DNA of 64,000 nucleotides from Urophycis tenuis (taxonomy: Eukaryota > Chordata > Actinopteri > Gadiformes > Phycidae), in assembly GCA_036785325.1 (NCBI GenBank), contig JAXIVH010000006.1, positions 5,987,506 through 6,051,505 of the forward strand, given 5' to 3'. The notes below the pieces were generated by a model. The model had not been told where the DNA came from. It did no database searches and saw only the letters and a list, made by a program, of their open reading frames with translations. Made by a program: the position numbers and the translations under genes. This document shows, piece after piece, positions 48,110-59,531 of the stretch (position 1 is its first letter; every line of letters begins with the position of its first letter).

Positions 48110-48331
48110 GGGTCATGGAATAACTCGCAGCTCTCTCCCGCGTACGTGGACGTGCGTTTCCACCATGGTCGCGCCTGCAGTCCAGGCAGAACCGCGTGCC
48201 CGCGCCTCGCAGGAGCGCGCCGTCAGCTGTCGCGAGCTGTCCTGTTGGGTCGGACCATGGCGTTAAAAACCGTCCTCTACCCCGCGGATGGGCCGACGCC
48301 GGTGGACTGACCGAGTCCGGTGCACTGACCG
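48110..48331 (+). promoter_or_regulatory. Probable snx21 promoter and non-coding first exon with uORF
   Basis: CpG-rich sequence ends in a strong donor (GACCG then GTGAGT) at 48331. The matching acceptor (TCCTCTAG) is at 51983, 23 bases before the snx21 ATG. A 17-codon upstream frame (48257-48310, ACCATGG start context, TGA end) lies wholly within it. Confidence 0.5.
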
Positions 48332-49051
48332 GTGAGTCATGCGTTAATAAGCAGTTAATTGATAATCTTGAGTAACACTACTTTAACCAAAATCCGCCCC
48401 TAAAGTCGCTAGCTCCTATGCGAACAGCAGCGCTGGTATTTGTGACGTCGGAAAGTTAGACTGAACAAGTAGCGCCGTGACACAAAGTGTCTTGGGGGCT
48501 GCACATACATCTAGGGTCCTACAGCCTGGAGACCCTGCTGACTGGCTACCTGGTGCTGCTCGTAGTCACAACTACTGAGATACAAACACAAAGCTGGACA
48601 CGTTTAGTGGGCAAGAAGCATACAGAACAGGGTACATGTCCTGATTATGTCCAGATCATATCCCGGAGCTGCAAGCATAAACACGTTTCATGTGAACGAG
48701 TGGAACGGGTTTCTAGATTGGTACAGTAGTAGATTAGTTGAACAACGCTATTTCATTACTTGGGGCGTTTCGTTTCCTTCATTCACCCAATTTTTGAGGA
48801 AATAAGAACATACTATATACTTTGTAGATTGATTTGCATGCCACAGTGGAAACTCTGTTTATATATATCTTTTTAGTCTCTGTACTTTCATGTTTCTATC
48901 TCAGTCCAGACCGTGTAGAGGTCTTAACCAGCAGAACTCTTGGTATGAAAGTTTGGACCTCTCTGTCTCCCTGGCCTGGTGCTCATGGCTCTATTATTCA
49001 TGAAGACAATGTTTCCCTAGGCTGTAACCAGAGTCCTTCACCCCTCTGGAG

Positions 49052-49120
<69 letters not shown>

Positions 49121-49214
49121 AACCTATCCCATATTCATATTTGAAGTTACATTATGATTATGTTTCTAATATCAGGGCTTAAAGGGGCATCAGCCCAAAA
49201 GTCTCCGAAAGTCT

Positions 49215-49245
49215 GCAGAATGTTCCCCGATTGGGAACATTCTGC
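49215..49245. repeat. Perfect 13-bp inverted repeat
   Basis: The arms GCAGAATGTTCCC and GGGAACATTCTGC have a 5-base loop. Confidence 0.9.
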
Positions 49246-49654
49246 TTCTCCAACTCTGTGTGGATGTGTGTGGAACTGTCAGGGCAGCGTCTGATGCTTA
49301 ATTTCTATAGTAGTTTATGAGCAATGCTATGCTATACTATAATGACAAATAGTATAGCACCATGGTATGTAGCATTTTGATACGCATAACACTCACACTG
49401 CTGCTTGTGTGCTAGCTAACTAAAGTATCACAAAGTCACAGTGTTGTATTTTTTAAATCCAAGTAAATCTAATAAGTGTTCGAATGTGCACTGAAACAGA
49501 GAGTGCACCTACATTGTAAAGAATAAACACAAAAATCTAGTAAAATCTAGACATTGACATTAAATAATTAGTGATTGTGATTTCCCTCCTGACTTTGAGT
49601 ACAGACAGAGCCTGCTCTTCTAGTTTTCTCTATTGTCTGCAATAGAGCCTACTA

Positions 49655-49696
49655 CTCAGTCCCACATTAATAACAACATATTAATGTGGGACTGAG
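49655..49696. repeat. Perfect 17-bp inverted repeat
   Basis: The arms CTCAGTCCCACATTAAT and ATTAATGTGGGACTGAG have an 8-base loop. A smaller stem (CTCTATTG and CAATAGAG) lies directly to its left at about 49628-49647. Confidence 0.9.
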
Positions 49697-49821
49697 GGTG
49701 TGTTTTGTTCAGGGAATTTTGCAATCTCTTGAGAGAAACCACCAGTTTACATGAGTCACACGCTGCAGCTGCTCAACAATCTCACACTGTCCCTCTGGGA
49801 GTGTATCCTAGTGTCTTCTAG

Positions 49822-50340
49822 CTCACCTGGTCTGTAATGACCTCACCTGGTCTCTTAATGACCTCACCTGGTCTCTTAATGACCTCACCTGGTCTTTAAC
49901 AACCTCACCTGGTCTGTAATGACCTCACCTGGTCTCTTAATGACCTCACCTGGTCTGTAATGACCTCACCTGGTCTCTTAATGACCTCACGTGGTCTCTT
50001 AATGACCTCACCTGGTCTCTTAATGACCTCACCTGGTCTGTAATGACCTCACCTGGTCTCTTAATGACCTCACCTGGTCTCTTAATGACCTCACCTGGTC
50101 TCTTAATGACCTCACCTGGTCTGTAATGACCTCACCTGGTCTCTTAATGACCTCACCTGGTCTCTTAATGACCTCACCTGGTCTCTTAATGACCTCACCT
50201 GGTCTGTAATGACCTCACCTGGTCTCTTAATGACCTCACCTGGTCTCTTAATGACCTCACCTGGTCTCTTAATGACCTCACCTGGTCTGTAATGACCTCA
50301 CCTGGTCTCTTAATGACCTCACCTGGTCTCAAACGACCTC
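49822..50340. repeat. 21-bp minisatellite (CACCTGGTCTCTTAATGACC)
   Basis: About 25 copies with CTCTTAATG or CTGTAATG spacers. The order of the two spacer types repeats roughly every four units, suggesting higher-order amplification. Confidence 0.95.
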
Positions 50341-50366
50341 ACATTATCAACAGAGTCGTAGCCTCA

Positions 50367-51038
50367 AGCTGTGTCCCAATTCAGGGGCTGCATCCTTTGA
50401 AGGACGCGGCCTTCGCAGCCTTCGAAGGCGACTCCTTCTTTGGGACCTTCGAAGGCCGCGTCAACTGTTGTTAAATGAGATGGTCTAGCCTTCGAAGCAT
50501 TTCATGGTTGCGTCACCAGCTGCGTCACCAGCCGTCAGTTGGTACTTCTTAAAATTACTACTTAATAAAACAAAGAAAAAACAAACAGAAGAAAGAAGAA
50601 AGAAGAAAGAAAAGAAGAAAAGATGTTAGACATTGACAATTAAAAAAAAAAAAAAAAAAAATTATTGCTTTGCTCGTGGAGGGAATTTTACAGTCTGGAA
50701 ATAAAGCAGGGATAATAAAAGTAGTAAATAATAGTAGTAATAAGTAAAAGTAATTAAATATAGAAACCCAATATTTACATTTAAATGTAAATTCATCGCC
50801 GTTTGGTGGCGCCATTGTCATCTTACCGGCACTGAACAGCGGCGTGCAAAGGATCTTGGGATATTGGAGGCCGCGAAGGACACTTGCGATGCATCCCCCA
50901 AAAAGAGGGAAAAGAAGGCCGCATTTGGAGGCTGCATTTGAAGGAGCCTTCGAATTGGGACAGCCTTCGCGTGGCGTTGTGATGTAATCGGCCCTCAAAT
51001 GCGTGCTTCGAAGGCAGTCCCTGAATTGGGACACAGCT
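50367..51038. mobile_element. Non-autonomous DNA transposon with TIRs, 672 bp
   Basis: Terminal inverted repeats AGCTGTGTCCCAATTCAGGG and CCCTGAATTGGGACACAGCT match perfectly over 20 bases. They are flanked by a 3-bp TCA duplication (50364-50366 and 51039-51041). The interior has repeated CTTCGAAGG motifs and an A-run, with no transposase. The superfamily is not fixed; a 3-bp duplication would suit PIF/Harbinger. Confidence 0.85.
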
Positions 51039-51041
51039 TCA

Positions 51042-51983
51042 GAGTGGTATGGGGATGGGATCAGGGAGTGGACTGATCCTCCATGGCACCTCAGCAGTGC
51101 TCTAATCAATCAATCAATCAATCAATCAATATTATTTATCTTAGTCAAGGTGTTATAGAATAGAAATTAGTTTCAGTCTTGTCCTGTCTCCATAAACCAT
51201 AGACTAAATGTCAAACCTTGTTTTAGTTATAGAAAAAAAAAACTCTGCTTGATTATACTTAGCCCTGTATAGTTCTCTTTATAATAGGCGAGTTTCAGAT
51301 GAGGCGTGCGGCTTCGTTTGCCATGCTTCAGAATGCATTCTGGGATGAAAACGTCAGAAATACCTCTGATGAACTTCCGATGCGACGATTCACCTGGCTT
51401 TCAAAACTCGCGTGGTTTCAGGAAAACTACTTCCGCCTGCTTTTCTGGGCATGTTCTCTCGAGCAAGTGCGGACATAAGACACTCCCCTCAACATCCTCT
51501 CAACTTTGCCCTGGTTGGTTGGAATACCGACATTAAATTATCCACGTCAGAAGTGACGTTACACCTTTCAGAGAGGCGTGTCTGGTGCCCTCTCCCAAAC
51601 TATGCATATTAAAAAGAGACGATTTTGTGAACTTTCACTTCATCACTCATCATGCATTTTTTATTTTTTTTATTTTATTTACACATTTCTCCACATAGCC
51701 AAGCCATTGTGCATGCAGAAAATTCATCGCATTTGCTCCTCAGCCTGCATCAATATGATCCAATGCCTCGAACTCGTCTGCTACAAAGAACGGAAGTTGT
51801 TGACGAGAAGTTCACCTGTGTCCGCCTTGACCAGACGGGAACTTGACGTGATTATGACGAGTTCCGCCGGATCTTCTCAAGTCTCGTTGCAACAAATGCG
51901 CAAATGCAAACGATCTGAAACTCGCCTAATGATATAGCTCTATTGAGCCACTGACTTGGTCTGTTTCCTGCTGTGTCCTCTAG
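51042..51983. other. snx21 first intron, right part
   Basis: Contains (AATC)n at 51102-51130. It also has an old repeat-like stretch from CTTTATAATAGGCGAGTTTC (51279) to GATCTGAAACTCGCCTAATG (51913), whose ends are inverted (GGCGAGTTTCAGAT and ATCTGAAACTCGCC). This suggests another TIR element of about 640 bp. Confidence 0.6.
51287..51931. mobile_element. Probable TIR DNA transposon remnant
   Basis: Left end TAGGCGAGTTTCAGATGAGG and right end ACGATCTGAAACTCGCCTA are inverted repeats (CGAGTTTCAGAT shared exactly). There is no transposase frame. The right end is about 50 bp before the snx21 acceptor. Confidence 0.65.
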
Positions 51984-52006
51984 CTCCCCCGGTGCTGAGG
52001 AGGCTA

Positions 52007-54613
52007 ATGGCATCTCGCCTGCTGGAGAGGTTGAAGCGCTCACTCTTCAAGGAGGGGGAGGGCGCGGAGCCCGAGCCACCAGGAAGTGAACAGGAAGCAG
52101 ACGGGAGGGAGGAGGAGCGATGGGAGGCGGAGCTAGCAGAGGAGGAGGAGTGTGTGTCAGAGCGACTGAGTGGGATGCTGTGTTTCGACGGAGGAGGAGG
52201 TGGAGTGGGAGGAGGAGAGGAGGCAGGAGAGGAGGAGGGCTCGGGGATAGACAGTGACTCTGACTTCTTTGGCGAGTCCATGGAGGAGGGTCCGAGCAGC
52301 TCAGGTAGGGGAATACCTGTTTGTCTGTCTGTCTGTCTCGCTGTCTGTCTCTGTCAGCCTGTCATTAACACTAATCTCTACTGTCCTCCAATCAGAGACC
52401 AGTCCGGTGGCTGTGTCTTCATTAGGCCCCTCCCCCATGGCGCGGCTGCTGCAGGAAGGCTGGCGGGGGCTTCGGGGGACCTCGCCCCTGGTCTCCCCCA
52501 GCAGGGGGCCCTCGGATCATCATCAGCTGCTGTTTGAGGCAACGGACGCCAGCGTGGTGGTGGAGGGCTCTGCTAAATACGTGGTGAGAGGAGAGCCAGA
52601 CTCAAGAGGGTTCGGGTTAGGGGCAGAGGCACCCACACCAGGGCAGTGTTCCCATATCCATACTTACCGTACTTACTATACTTAGTTTGAGTATGTAGGG
52701 TGTTCCAATTACGATCGCGGTGAAAAGAAGTGTACTTAAAGGACCCGGATGTTGCCATCAAAACAGTTAGTACGCATAGTATGGAACGGTGTACACTTTC
52801 CGTACTCCACGGCAGCCTTCTTAGCTGTGTAGCGGAAGAGGGGGAGCCAGGCTGAGCCGCGCTCAGTTTGAAAATGTCTAGACGTCAGTGGGCTTAATGG
52901 ATTCACGTGTGTTTGGCGGGTGACGCGGTCGCGCAGCTGATAGTAATTTCCGGTAAGTCCACCATTTAGAACAACACTAACATCTGAAAATCTGCGCTTT
53001 TATTGAGTACGGATAGTGTACTACGTTTAAGTATGGATATCGAAACACGGGCCCAGGACTCCTTTGGCAGGAAATAAGATGTGGGATAGGCCACACCCAC
53101 AGGGGGGCGTCTTTTGCTGGTCATCTTGGAAAGATTTGTTGAAAGCAAAGCAACATTAGCTGGTGTTGGTCCTCCAGAACCTCTGAAGAGCTCGATAAGA
53201 GACTTGGTCCACAGCTCGAGGCTCACTGTGTTCTTACCATGTCACATGACCCCAACCAACATTACATTGACTGTAATGTCTATGTTGGTGTGTGTGTGTG
53301 TGTGTGTGTGTAGCTCTACACCCTCCATGTTCTGCAGGCGGGTGGGGGGGATAAGACCCCGGCTGTCATCACCAGACGTTACTCAGACTTCCAGCGCCTC
53401 CACACCACCCTGCGCCGTAACCATGGGGACCAGATGCACAGAGTCTGCTTCCCACGTGAGAGAGAGAGCGAGAGCTACTCATCCAGAACACTGATAAGAT
53501 AGAGAGACAAAGGATATGTCTATTTCAGACACACAACAGTTGATGATGATAATGTGGTCTCTGGTTGCCATGACTACGGTTGCTAGGTAAGAAGCTGCGG
53601 CGTAACTTCACGGCGGAGACCATAGCGAGGCGTAGCCGTGCGTTTGAGCAGTACCTGTCTCACCTGTGTTCTGTGGACGTCCTGCGGGGGGCGCCATGCG
53701 TACGAATCTTCTTCTACCTTCCGGACTTGCTGAGAGGCCAGCTGCTTATCAGGTACCACGCAGCCCTGTCCTGTCCTGGGCTAGGCTGTGATGGGCTGGG
53801 CTGGCTTTGTCGTTGGTGTAGTTGAGGTGGTAGCACTTTACAATAAGGGCACATTAAGTAACATTAGTTAATGCCGTAATAAGCATTACCTAACAGTTAA
53901 AAAACTTAACTAATGGTGTAATACTGTCTGTTTGACTACGGTATTCATTTATACACATTTAATAGGATTAGAGTTAGCCCTAACCCTAAACCCTGGATTA
54001 ACTGTTTCATGTTGTTGTCTGTTCTGGTAGGGTGGGGCAGTACCAGGAAGCACTGGGTCCACTCCTCAACGCTAAGAGACTGCAGTCCAAACTGGGCCGC
54101 CTTCAGGCCCCGCCCTCCACATTGGCCCCACCCACTACATTGGCCCCACCCCCCACCTCCTCCCATTGGCTGTTCACACTGGTGGCGCTGGCCAGCTGTT
54201 TCCAAGAAGTGGACCAGCTGGAGGAAGCACAGGAACACTGTGACTCCGCCCTCCGCCTCCTTGCCCCTCCCCCACACACCAACAACAGCTCTGAGGACAG
54301 GCCACACCCCCATGTGGATGACCCACTTGGTGATAGGCCACATCCCCCACCACCAATGGCACCATTCCAAACTACAGACAACCTCAGCCCAACCAATGAA
54401 AACCTTTCTCTGCTCACCGCTAAGCCCCATCCACTCCTGGTCCAGTTGCTAAGGGCCGTGGTTCGGTTGTCGTGGCAAACAGGAAGAGACAAGCGGCAGT
54501 GGGAGGGCCTTCTACAGCAGGTTGAGGAGCAATGGGTGGAGCCTGACAACCAGCCAACCATCAAAGAGTTCCTGGTGAAACATGACCTGAGTGGGGCGGA
54601 GGGAGAGGGGTAG
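52007..54613 (+). CDS. snx21: Sorting nexin 21
   Basis: PX-domain protein of early endosomes with a C-terminal PXB (TPR-like) domain. Exons: 52007-52304, 52396-52583, 53314-53455, 53587-53752 and 54031-54613 (TAG); 458 residues against about 373 in human. The start MASRLLERLKRSLFK agrees with the family. An acidic Glu/Gly-rich N-terminal region (about 20-100) precedes the PX domain. The PX domain shows KYVLYTLHVL, the phosphoinositide-binding RRYSDFQRLH, a FPRKKLRRNF basic patch and AETIARRSRAFEQYL. The PXB part includes GQYQEALGPLLNAKRLQ and a family-like end (KEFLVKHDLS). It carries Pro/His-rich insertions (LAPPTTLAPPPT; DRPHPHVDDPLGDRPHPPPP) that lengthen it. Acceptor 53314 is a (TG)n tract. 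Convergent with the gene at 59496. Confidence 0.93.
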
Positions 54614-54622
54614 CACCCCCCC

Positions 54623-54670
<48 letters not shown>

Positions 54671-56520
54671 GCTGACACTTTATTGAGGCACCTTTGTGTA
54701 GTACCAGTAGTAGAAGTATGTACCAAAAGTATATAGAAGCACCTAGTAGCTAGAATTGATTGAGAGTGGAGGGTGAGTAGCTAATTGGGAATTATTACCT
54801 AGCTGCTTGTAGCATTAAATGTGCAGAGTGCAGGATTTAGTGACATCTAGTGGTGGGGTTGCAGATTACAACCAACTGAATGCCCCTCATCCCTCCCTTC
54901 CAAAGACTCGGGGCCTGGCCTGTAAAGTGAGGTGCCTGAGGTGCCTGTAAAGTAAGCATTAATAAGCATTAATAAGGCATTCAGCTAACTACCTTTAGCA
55001 TTATAAAAAAATGCCTTGCTAGCTTTCGCATTAACAATGTCAATTTGAAGCAGGTCAGTGCTACATTACGTATAATATAATATATATTATATATTATAAT
55101 CTCTGTGCACATTACCAAAAGATGTCTTAACAATACCGTTACTTGTTACCTTGACAGCAGTCAGCCAAACAGAAAGTCTGGTGTGTCTGGGGGCGACCAC
55201 CAGAATGCTCTCAGCACACGGCCACATCCTCTTTGAGCCTGTCAAAATGAAGTGGTCCACCGTCACGTTGCACCTCCTGAAGGTGCAGAGACGTCTGGTT
55301 GTGTTGGCTAATGTACGTGCCAGGCACATGCTGCCTGGAGACAATGCTCCTATTTAAAACCTTTGACCGCATGTAATGGAATGCTTTTATAGGCCTCATG
55401 TAACCTGTTGTATTTTGCAGCGTGCCCCTTTTGCTTGATCTCTATATCCCTTTGGCTTTAATAATGGCATTATATTTTATTACTGCACCATTGTTTTTAC
55501 ATCTCTAGGCTACATCCATATCATCTGGATGAAGCCGCTTGTGTTTCAAGGAGAAGGAAGGACTATGTGGACTGGAGCTGTAAAAAAAAAAAAGTATCAC
55601 ATGAATCCATGTCTGACCACTAGGAGGCAGAAGGTCCCCATCTGGCAGAACGGAGGCCTCATTAGTTCGAAAAGCCCTCAACAGCACTTATTTTACCTTA
55701 GAAAAAGACATTGGACATGTACACCTGCATGTGAAGAGAGGTGGGTCAGGAGGGGAACACAGGGGCTGCAGTCATACCCCCCTCAGGTCGGACCCTACAA
55801 ACTACAGGAGCTGCATTTATAAAGTTTAGATTTCAATGAATCTCCATCAATGCCCCTGGCGGGGTATATCTAATTCAAATAGGCTTTTTCCACATCAAGA
55901 AATGTCTTGATTTGTAAAGAAAATTGAATTCCTGTACATTTGTTAATAGAGCTCCATGCAAGTTTTTCCGCTGTAAGGTCTGATAGAGACTCAGCATTTG
56001 TGTCACCGGCTTAGAAGAGGACTTGAAAGGGACGTCTTGAGTTTTATAACGATTTAGTTTACATTTTGAAGACTGTACAGTAGTAGCTGTAGTGTGTCGC
56101 AGTAGAGACCATATAGAGAATCTACGGTGTGTATAACTATGGCTTAATTGATGAGAAGAAATGAATGAAAGAATACCATGAAGCTACGATACCAGAAAGT
56201 CGGCCATCCTTGAATGCTGTAGCCGTTTTGGTCGTGATATGCTGAATCAATAAGATGTACTGGAACCTGAAGTGGTACCTCATGCACGCGGGTTCTGCGT
56301 AGGAGTGTTGAGTGATGCTTCAGCGCCTTGTGTAGACCCAGGGGGCTGTCACCATGTAGACTTCAGACATCGGGCTTTGAACTCAGAAACCTTTTGGCCA
56401 GGAGTGAACACCCGGACCACTACCCTGGCCCACCTTCTGAGCCAGTGTAGACGTCTGAGGTGAGATGTCTTAAGAACTTGTTTTTTTTTTCCTTTCTACT
56501 GTTATGTTTTATAGAATAAA
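54614..56520 (+). other. Probable snx21 3' UTR and downstream sequence
   Basis: Starts with a (CA)n tract (54627-54668). AATAAA is at 56515-56520 on the plus strand. No coding exon is seen. Several short frames here lack family similarity. Confidence 0.45.
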
Positions 56521-57580
56521 TGTCTCGGGAAGGCAGCGTGTGTTGTGTGATTCTTCACGGCTGACCCTGTTCTTCTAGAGGTCATCACCATGGTGCTGTT
56601 GGGAGGTGCTTTCTGATTGGCGCAGCATTCAGGGCACATGTTCTGAACAACGTCATACGGTTTCATGTTGAATGGGAAAGAAGGGCAGGACAGAACATAC
56701 CGTAGCCCTGACATAACCATTCATCACTGCTTAGGGTTCATGTAAAACACGCCTGAGAGCTGAATCCATGCTGAAAAAGAGGAACATTTTGTAAACAAAT
56801 CATATGCCTGCTACTGTTGGTTCCAACACTATACATTTATGGATATCATTTATTGATATACTATATATACGCTACCACTATCTATTATTATTATTACTAT
56901 ATATTATTTGGAACTGAAATCTTCCAACCGGTTGTGTAATGATGGTCTGAACAGGATGTCCCAGCAGTGTTGGCATGTGACTCTTAAGACAGAGAGATGT
57001 AAACGACCACTAGAGGGAGACGTGTGACATGTTGAGAGTCCAGTTCGGAGTGATCCGATGGAATCATCTGTATTGTGTTCATTCATGACAAGACATCGGG
57101 ACTCTCTGGAATCACTGTTTCACGGCAGATCAACCCCCTCATCTCCGTGACAACCCAGACCTCCCCATTTCCCTCGCATCACTATAGCAACCATTTCGTC
57201 CCGCATGCATCCACAGTTACCCAGCAACTGTCATGCATGACATCATCAGTGTGCTGCCTACCACAAGGTGTCGAACTGAACCTCAGCCCTGATTCCACCT
57301 GGTGGGCCCGGGACCCCACTATTGGATAGAGCTGGCTGATGAACTCCACTCCAAGAACCCCGCTGCAGGGTCTCCTAAAGGTCCCATATACACCCCAATG
57401 ATCCATAGCCAACGGGGAGCTACTGCTAATCACTTGGTGTGCGTACGTTCCCCGGGACCGTGGTAGAACTGGTACTGGTGCAACGTTTCACAATGTGTTG
57501 AGAAGCAGATACATGTTGGGTTCAGGATACATAGTGGACTTGTCAGGACACACCAGTGGTCATTTCCTCTGAGCTGTGGA
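56521..57580. other. Gene-free interval between convergent genes
   Basis: No repeat array or exon found. A minus-strand AATAAA at about 56838 could end the LNX3H gene but is 2.6 kb from its stop. Confidence 0.4.
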
Positions 57581-57584
57581 GAGG

Positions 57585-58110
57585 CGATGTTACCGTCTCT
57601 CCTCTAGGACGATGGTTCTGTGTCTCCTCTGAGACGATGGTATGGTCTCTCCTCTGGGACGAAAGTTCTGTGTCTCCTCTGACTCGTGGAGAGACGATGG
57701 TACTGTCTCTCCTCTGAGACGATGTTACTGTCTCTCCTCTATAGGACGATGGTTCTGTGTCTCCTCTGAGACGAAAGTTCTGTGTCTCCTCTGACTCGTG
57801 GAGAGACGATGGTACTGTCTCTCCTCTGAGACGATGGTACTGTCTCTCCTCTGGGATGATGGTTCTGTGTCTCCTCTGAGACGATGGTAGTCTCTCCGCT
57901 GGGACGATGGCACTGTGTCTCCTCTGAGACGATGGTACGGTCTCTCCTCTGGGACAAAAGTTCTGTGTCTCCTTTGACTCGTGGAGAGACGGTGGTATTG
58001 TCTCTCCCCTGAGACGTGGAGAGCCGATGGTACTGTGTCTCCTCTAACACATGGCGAGACGATGGTACTGTGTCTCCTCTAACACATGGAGAGACGATAG
58101 TACTGTCCAC
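57585..58110. repeat. Minisatellite of CTCCTCTGAGACGATGGTAC units
   Basis: About 17 degenerate units of 28-32 bp, some with a GTGGAGAGACG insert. GTCTCTCCTCTGAGACG has self-complementary ends, so single strands can fold. Confidence 0.9.
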
Positions 58111-58573
58111 ATGCTTTTGTTAGTCTCAGGTCAGACAGAGCATTTTATGTCCACACGTGTGTTTAAAGAAATACATAACATAACACTAAGATAGCATAAA
58201 TAACATGGATGTTCTTCTTGAGAACCCCAAAATGCTTAGATACACCCCATAAGTGAAACTTACTGTTTTACAGTCTTAAGTGAAACAGAAACCCATTGGT
58301 GGATTAAACACAGTGTTTCTACTGTAAACCTTAGGTTCACTAACGAGTTACTTTACTACATCACTGGCTCAGCTGGATTCCTCTCTGTACACCTGGTTTC
58401 ATTCAGACCGTCAGCTGGTAGCTAAGGTGGATATGCTAAACGCTAGCTCATATGTAAAGTGAGAGCTGTGTTTCTCTCGTGAGATGATTGTAGTTTTGTT
58501 CCCCAAAAAGCAGCTTGTACATCAACACTTCACCAGGTTAACACAGCAGCACAGAACACAACAAGGTGTTGAC

Positions 58574-58643
58574 GCGCGCGCGCGCACACACATGCACGCA
58601 CGCACACACGCACACACGCACACGCGCACACGCACACACGCAC

Positions 58644-58700
<57 letters not shown>
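58574..58700. repeat. (CG)n/(CA)n microsatellite
   Basis: GCGCGCGCGC is followed by mixed ACGCAC and a pure CA run to 58700, a typical Z-DNA-prone sequence. Confidence 0.93.
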
Positions 58701-58704
<4 letters not shown>

Positions 58705-59109
58705 TACATGGTTTATAAAATATAGTACTTTACCAATATATCCACAGAGATCAACTCTTTTGTCCTTTCTTAAAAACACAGATAATGAAAATAAACTTGC
58801 TTTGTTGCAGTTCCCTTTACCTGAACTTACCCCCTCCCTTCTTTTAAAAAATATCTTTCTATTCCCCTCTCTTGCATCATAACTACACATCATTTACACA
58901 CTTACTCTCTTCAACAAGAGTAATCAACCTCAGATACTGAAAACACTAAATTATTTGATTTCTTCAATTTCCTCCAGAATTGGGAGGTCCAGAGTGACTC
59001 TTCTAACTGGACTACTGTTATTGATTACAAGTTCCCTTTCCAGCCCAGACTCCTGGCTCATACTGTGCTGGTCATGTCTCACAGTCTAAACTGGGTCTCT
59101 TGTCAGTTC

Positions 59110-59531
59110 TAACAGATAACAGATCGCAGGGTTAGACAGGAGAAACTGATAACAGAATCAGAGGGTAGTAATAGATATGACCAGTGACAGAGTAGTAACA
59201 AATAGCAGAGTTAGGATCTGTGAGACAGTAGAAACAGATAGCAGAGTTAGGACCTGTCAGACAGTAGTAACAGATAGCAGAGTTAGGATCTGTTAGACAG
59301 TGTTAACAGATAGCAGAGTTAGGACAAGTGAGACAGTAGTAACGAATAGCAGAAGCAGACAATAGTAACAGTTAGAGATTGGACCAGTGAGATAGCAGGA
59401 ACAGATAGCAGAGTTAGGATCTATCAGACAGTAATAACAGATAGCAGAGTTAGGGTCTGTCAGACAGTAGTAACAGAGAGCAGAGTTAGGGTCTGTCAGA
59501 CAGTAGTAACAGAGAGCAGAGGGCTGCGACA
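59110..59531 (-). repeat. 36-bp minisatellite starting at the stop codon of the LNX3H gene
   Basis: Read on the minus strand, the unit CTCTGCTCTCTGTTACTACT + GTCTGACAGACCCTAA includes the last codons and stop of the gene. The unit is repeated about ten times with increasing divergence away from the stop. The three units nearest the stop are in frame and near identical. Confidence 0.92.

Larger units (their letters stand above)
48332..49806. other. snx21 first intron, left part
   Basis: Contains (AC)n at 49058-49118, a hairpin at 49215-49245 (GCAGAATGTTCCC arms) and a perfect 17-bp inverted repeat at 49655-49696. Otherwise unassigned. Confidence 0.5.

Noticed and set aside
57725..58110. Arg/Thr/Glu-rich minus-strand frames
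   Set aside because: They are translations of the CTGAGACGATGGTAC minisatellite, open in more than one frame.
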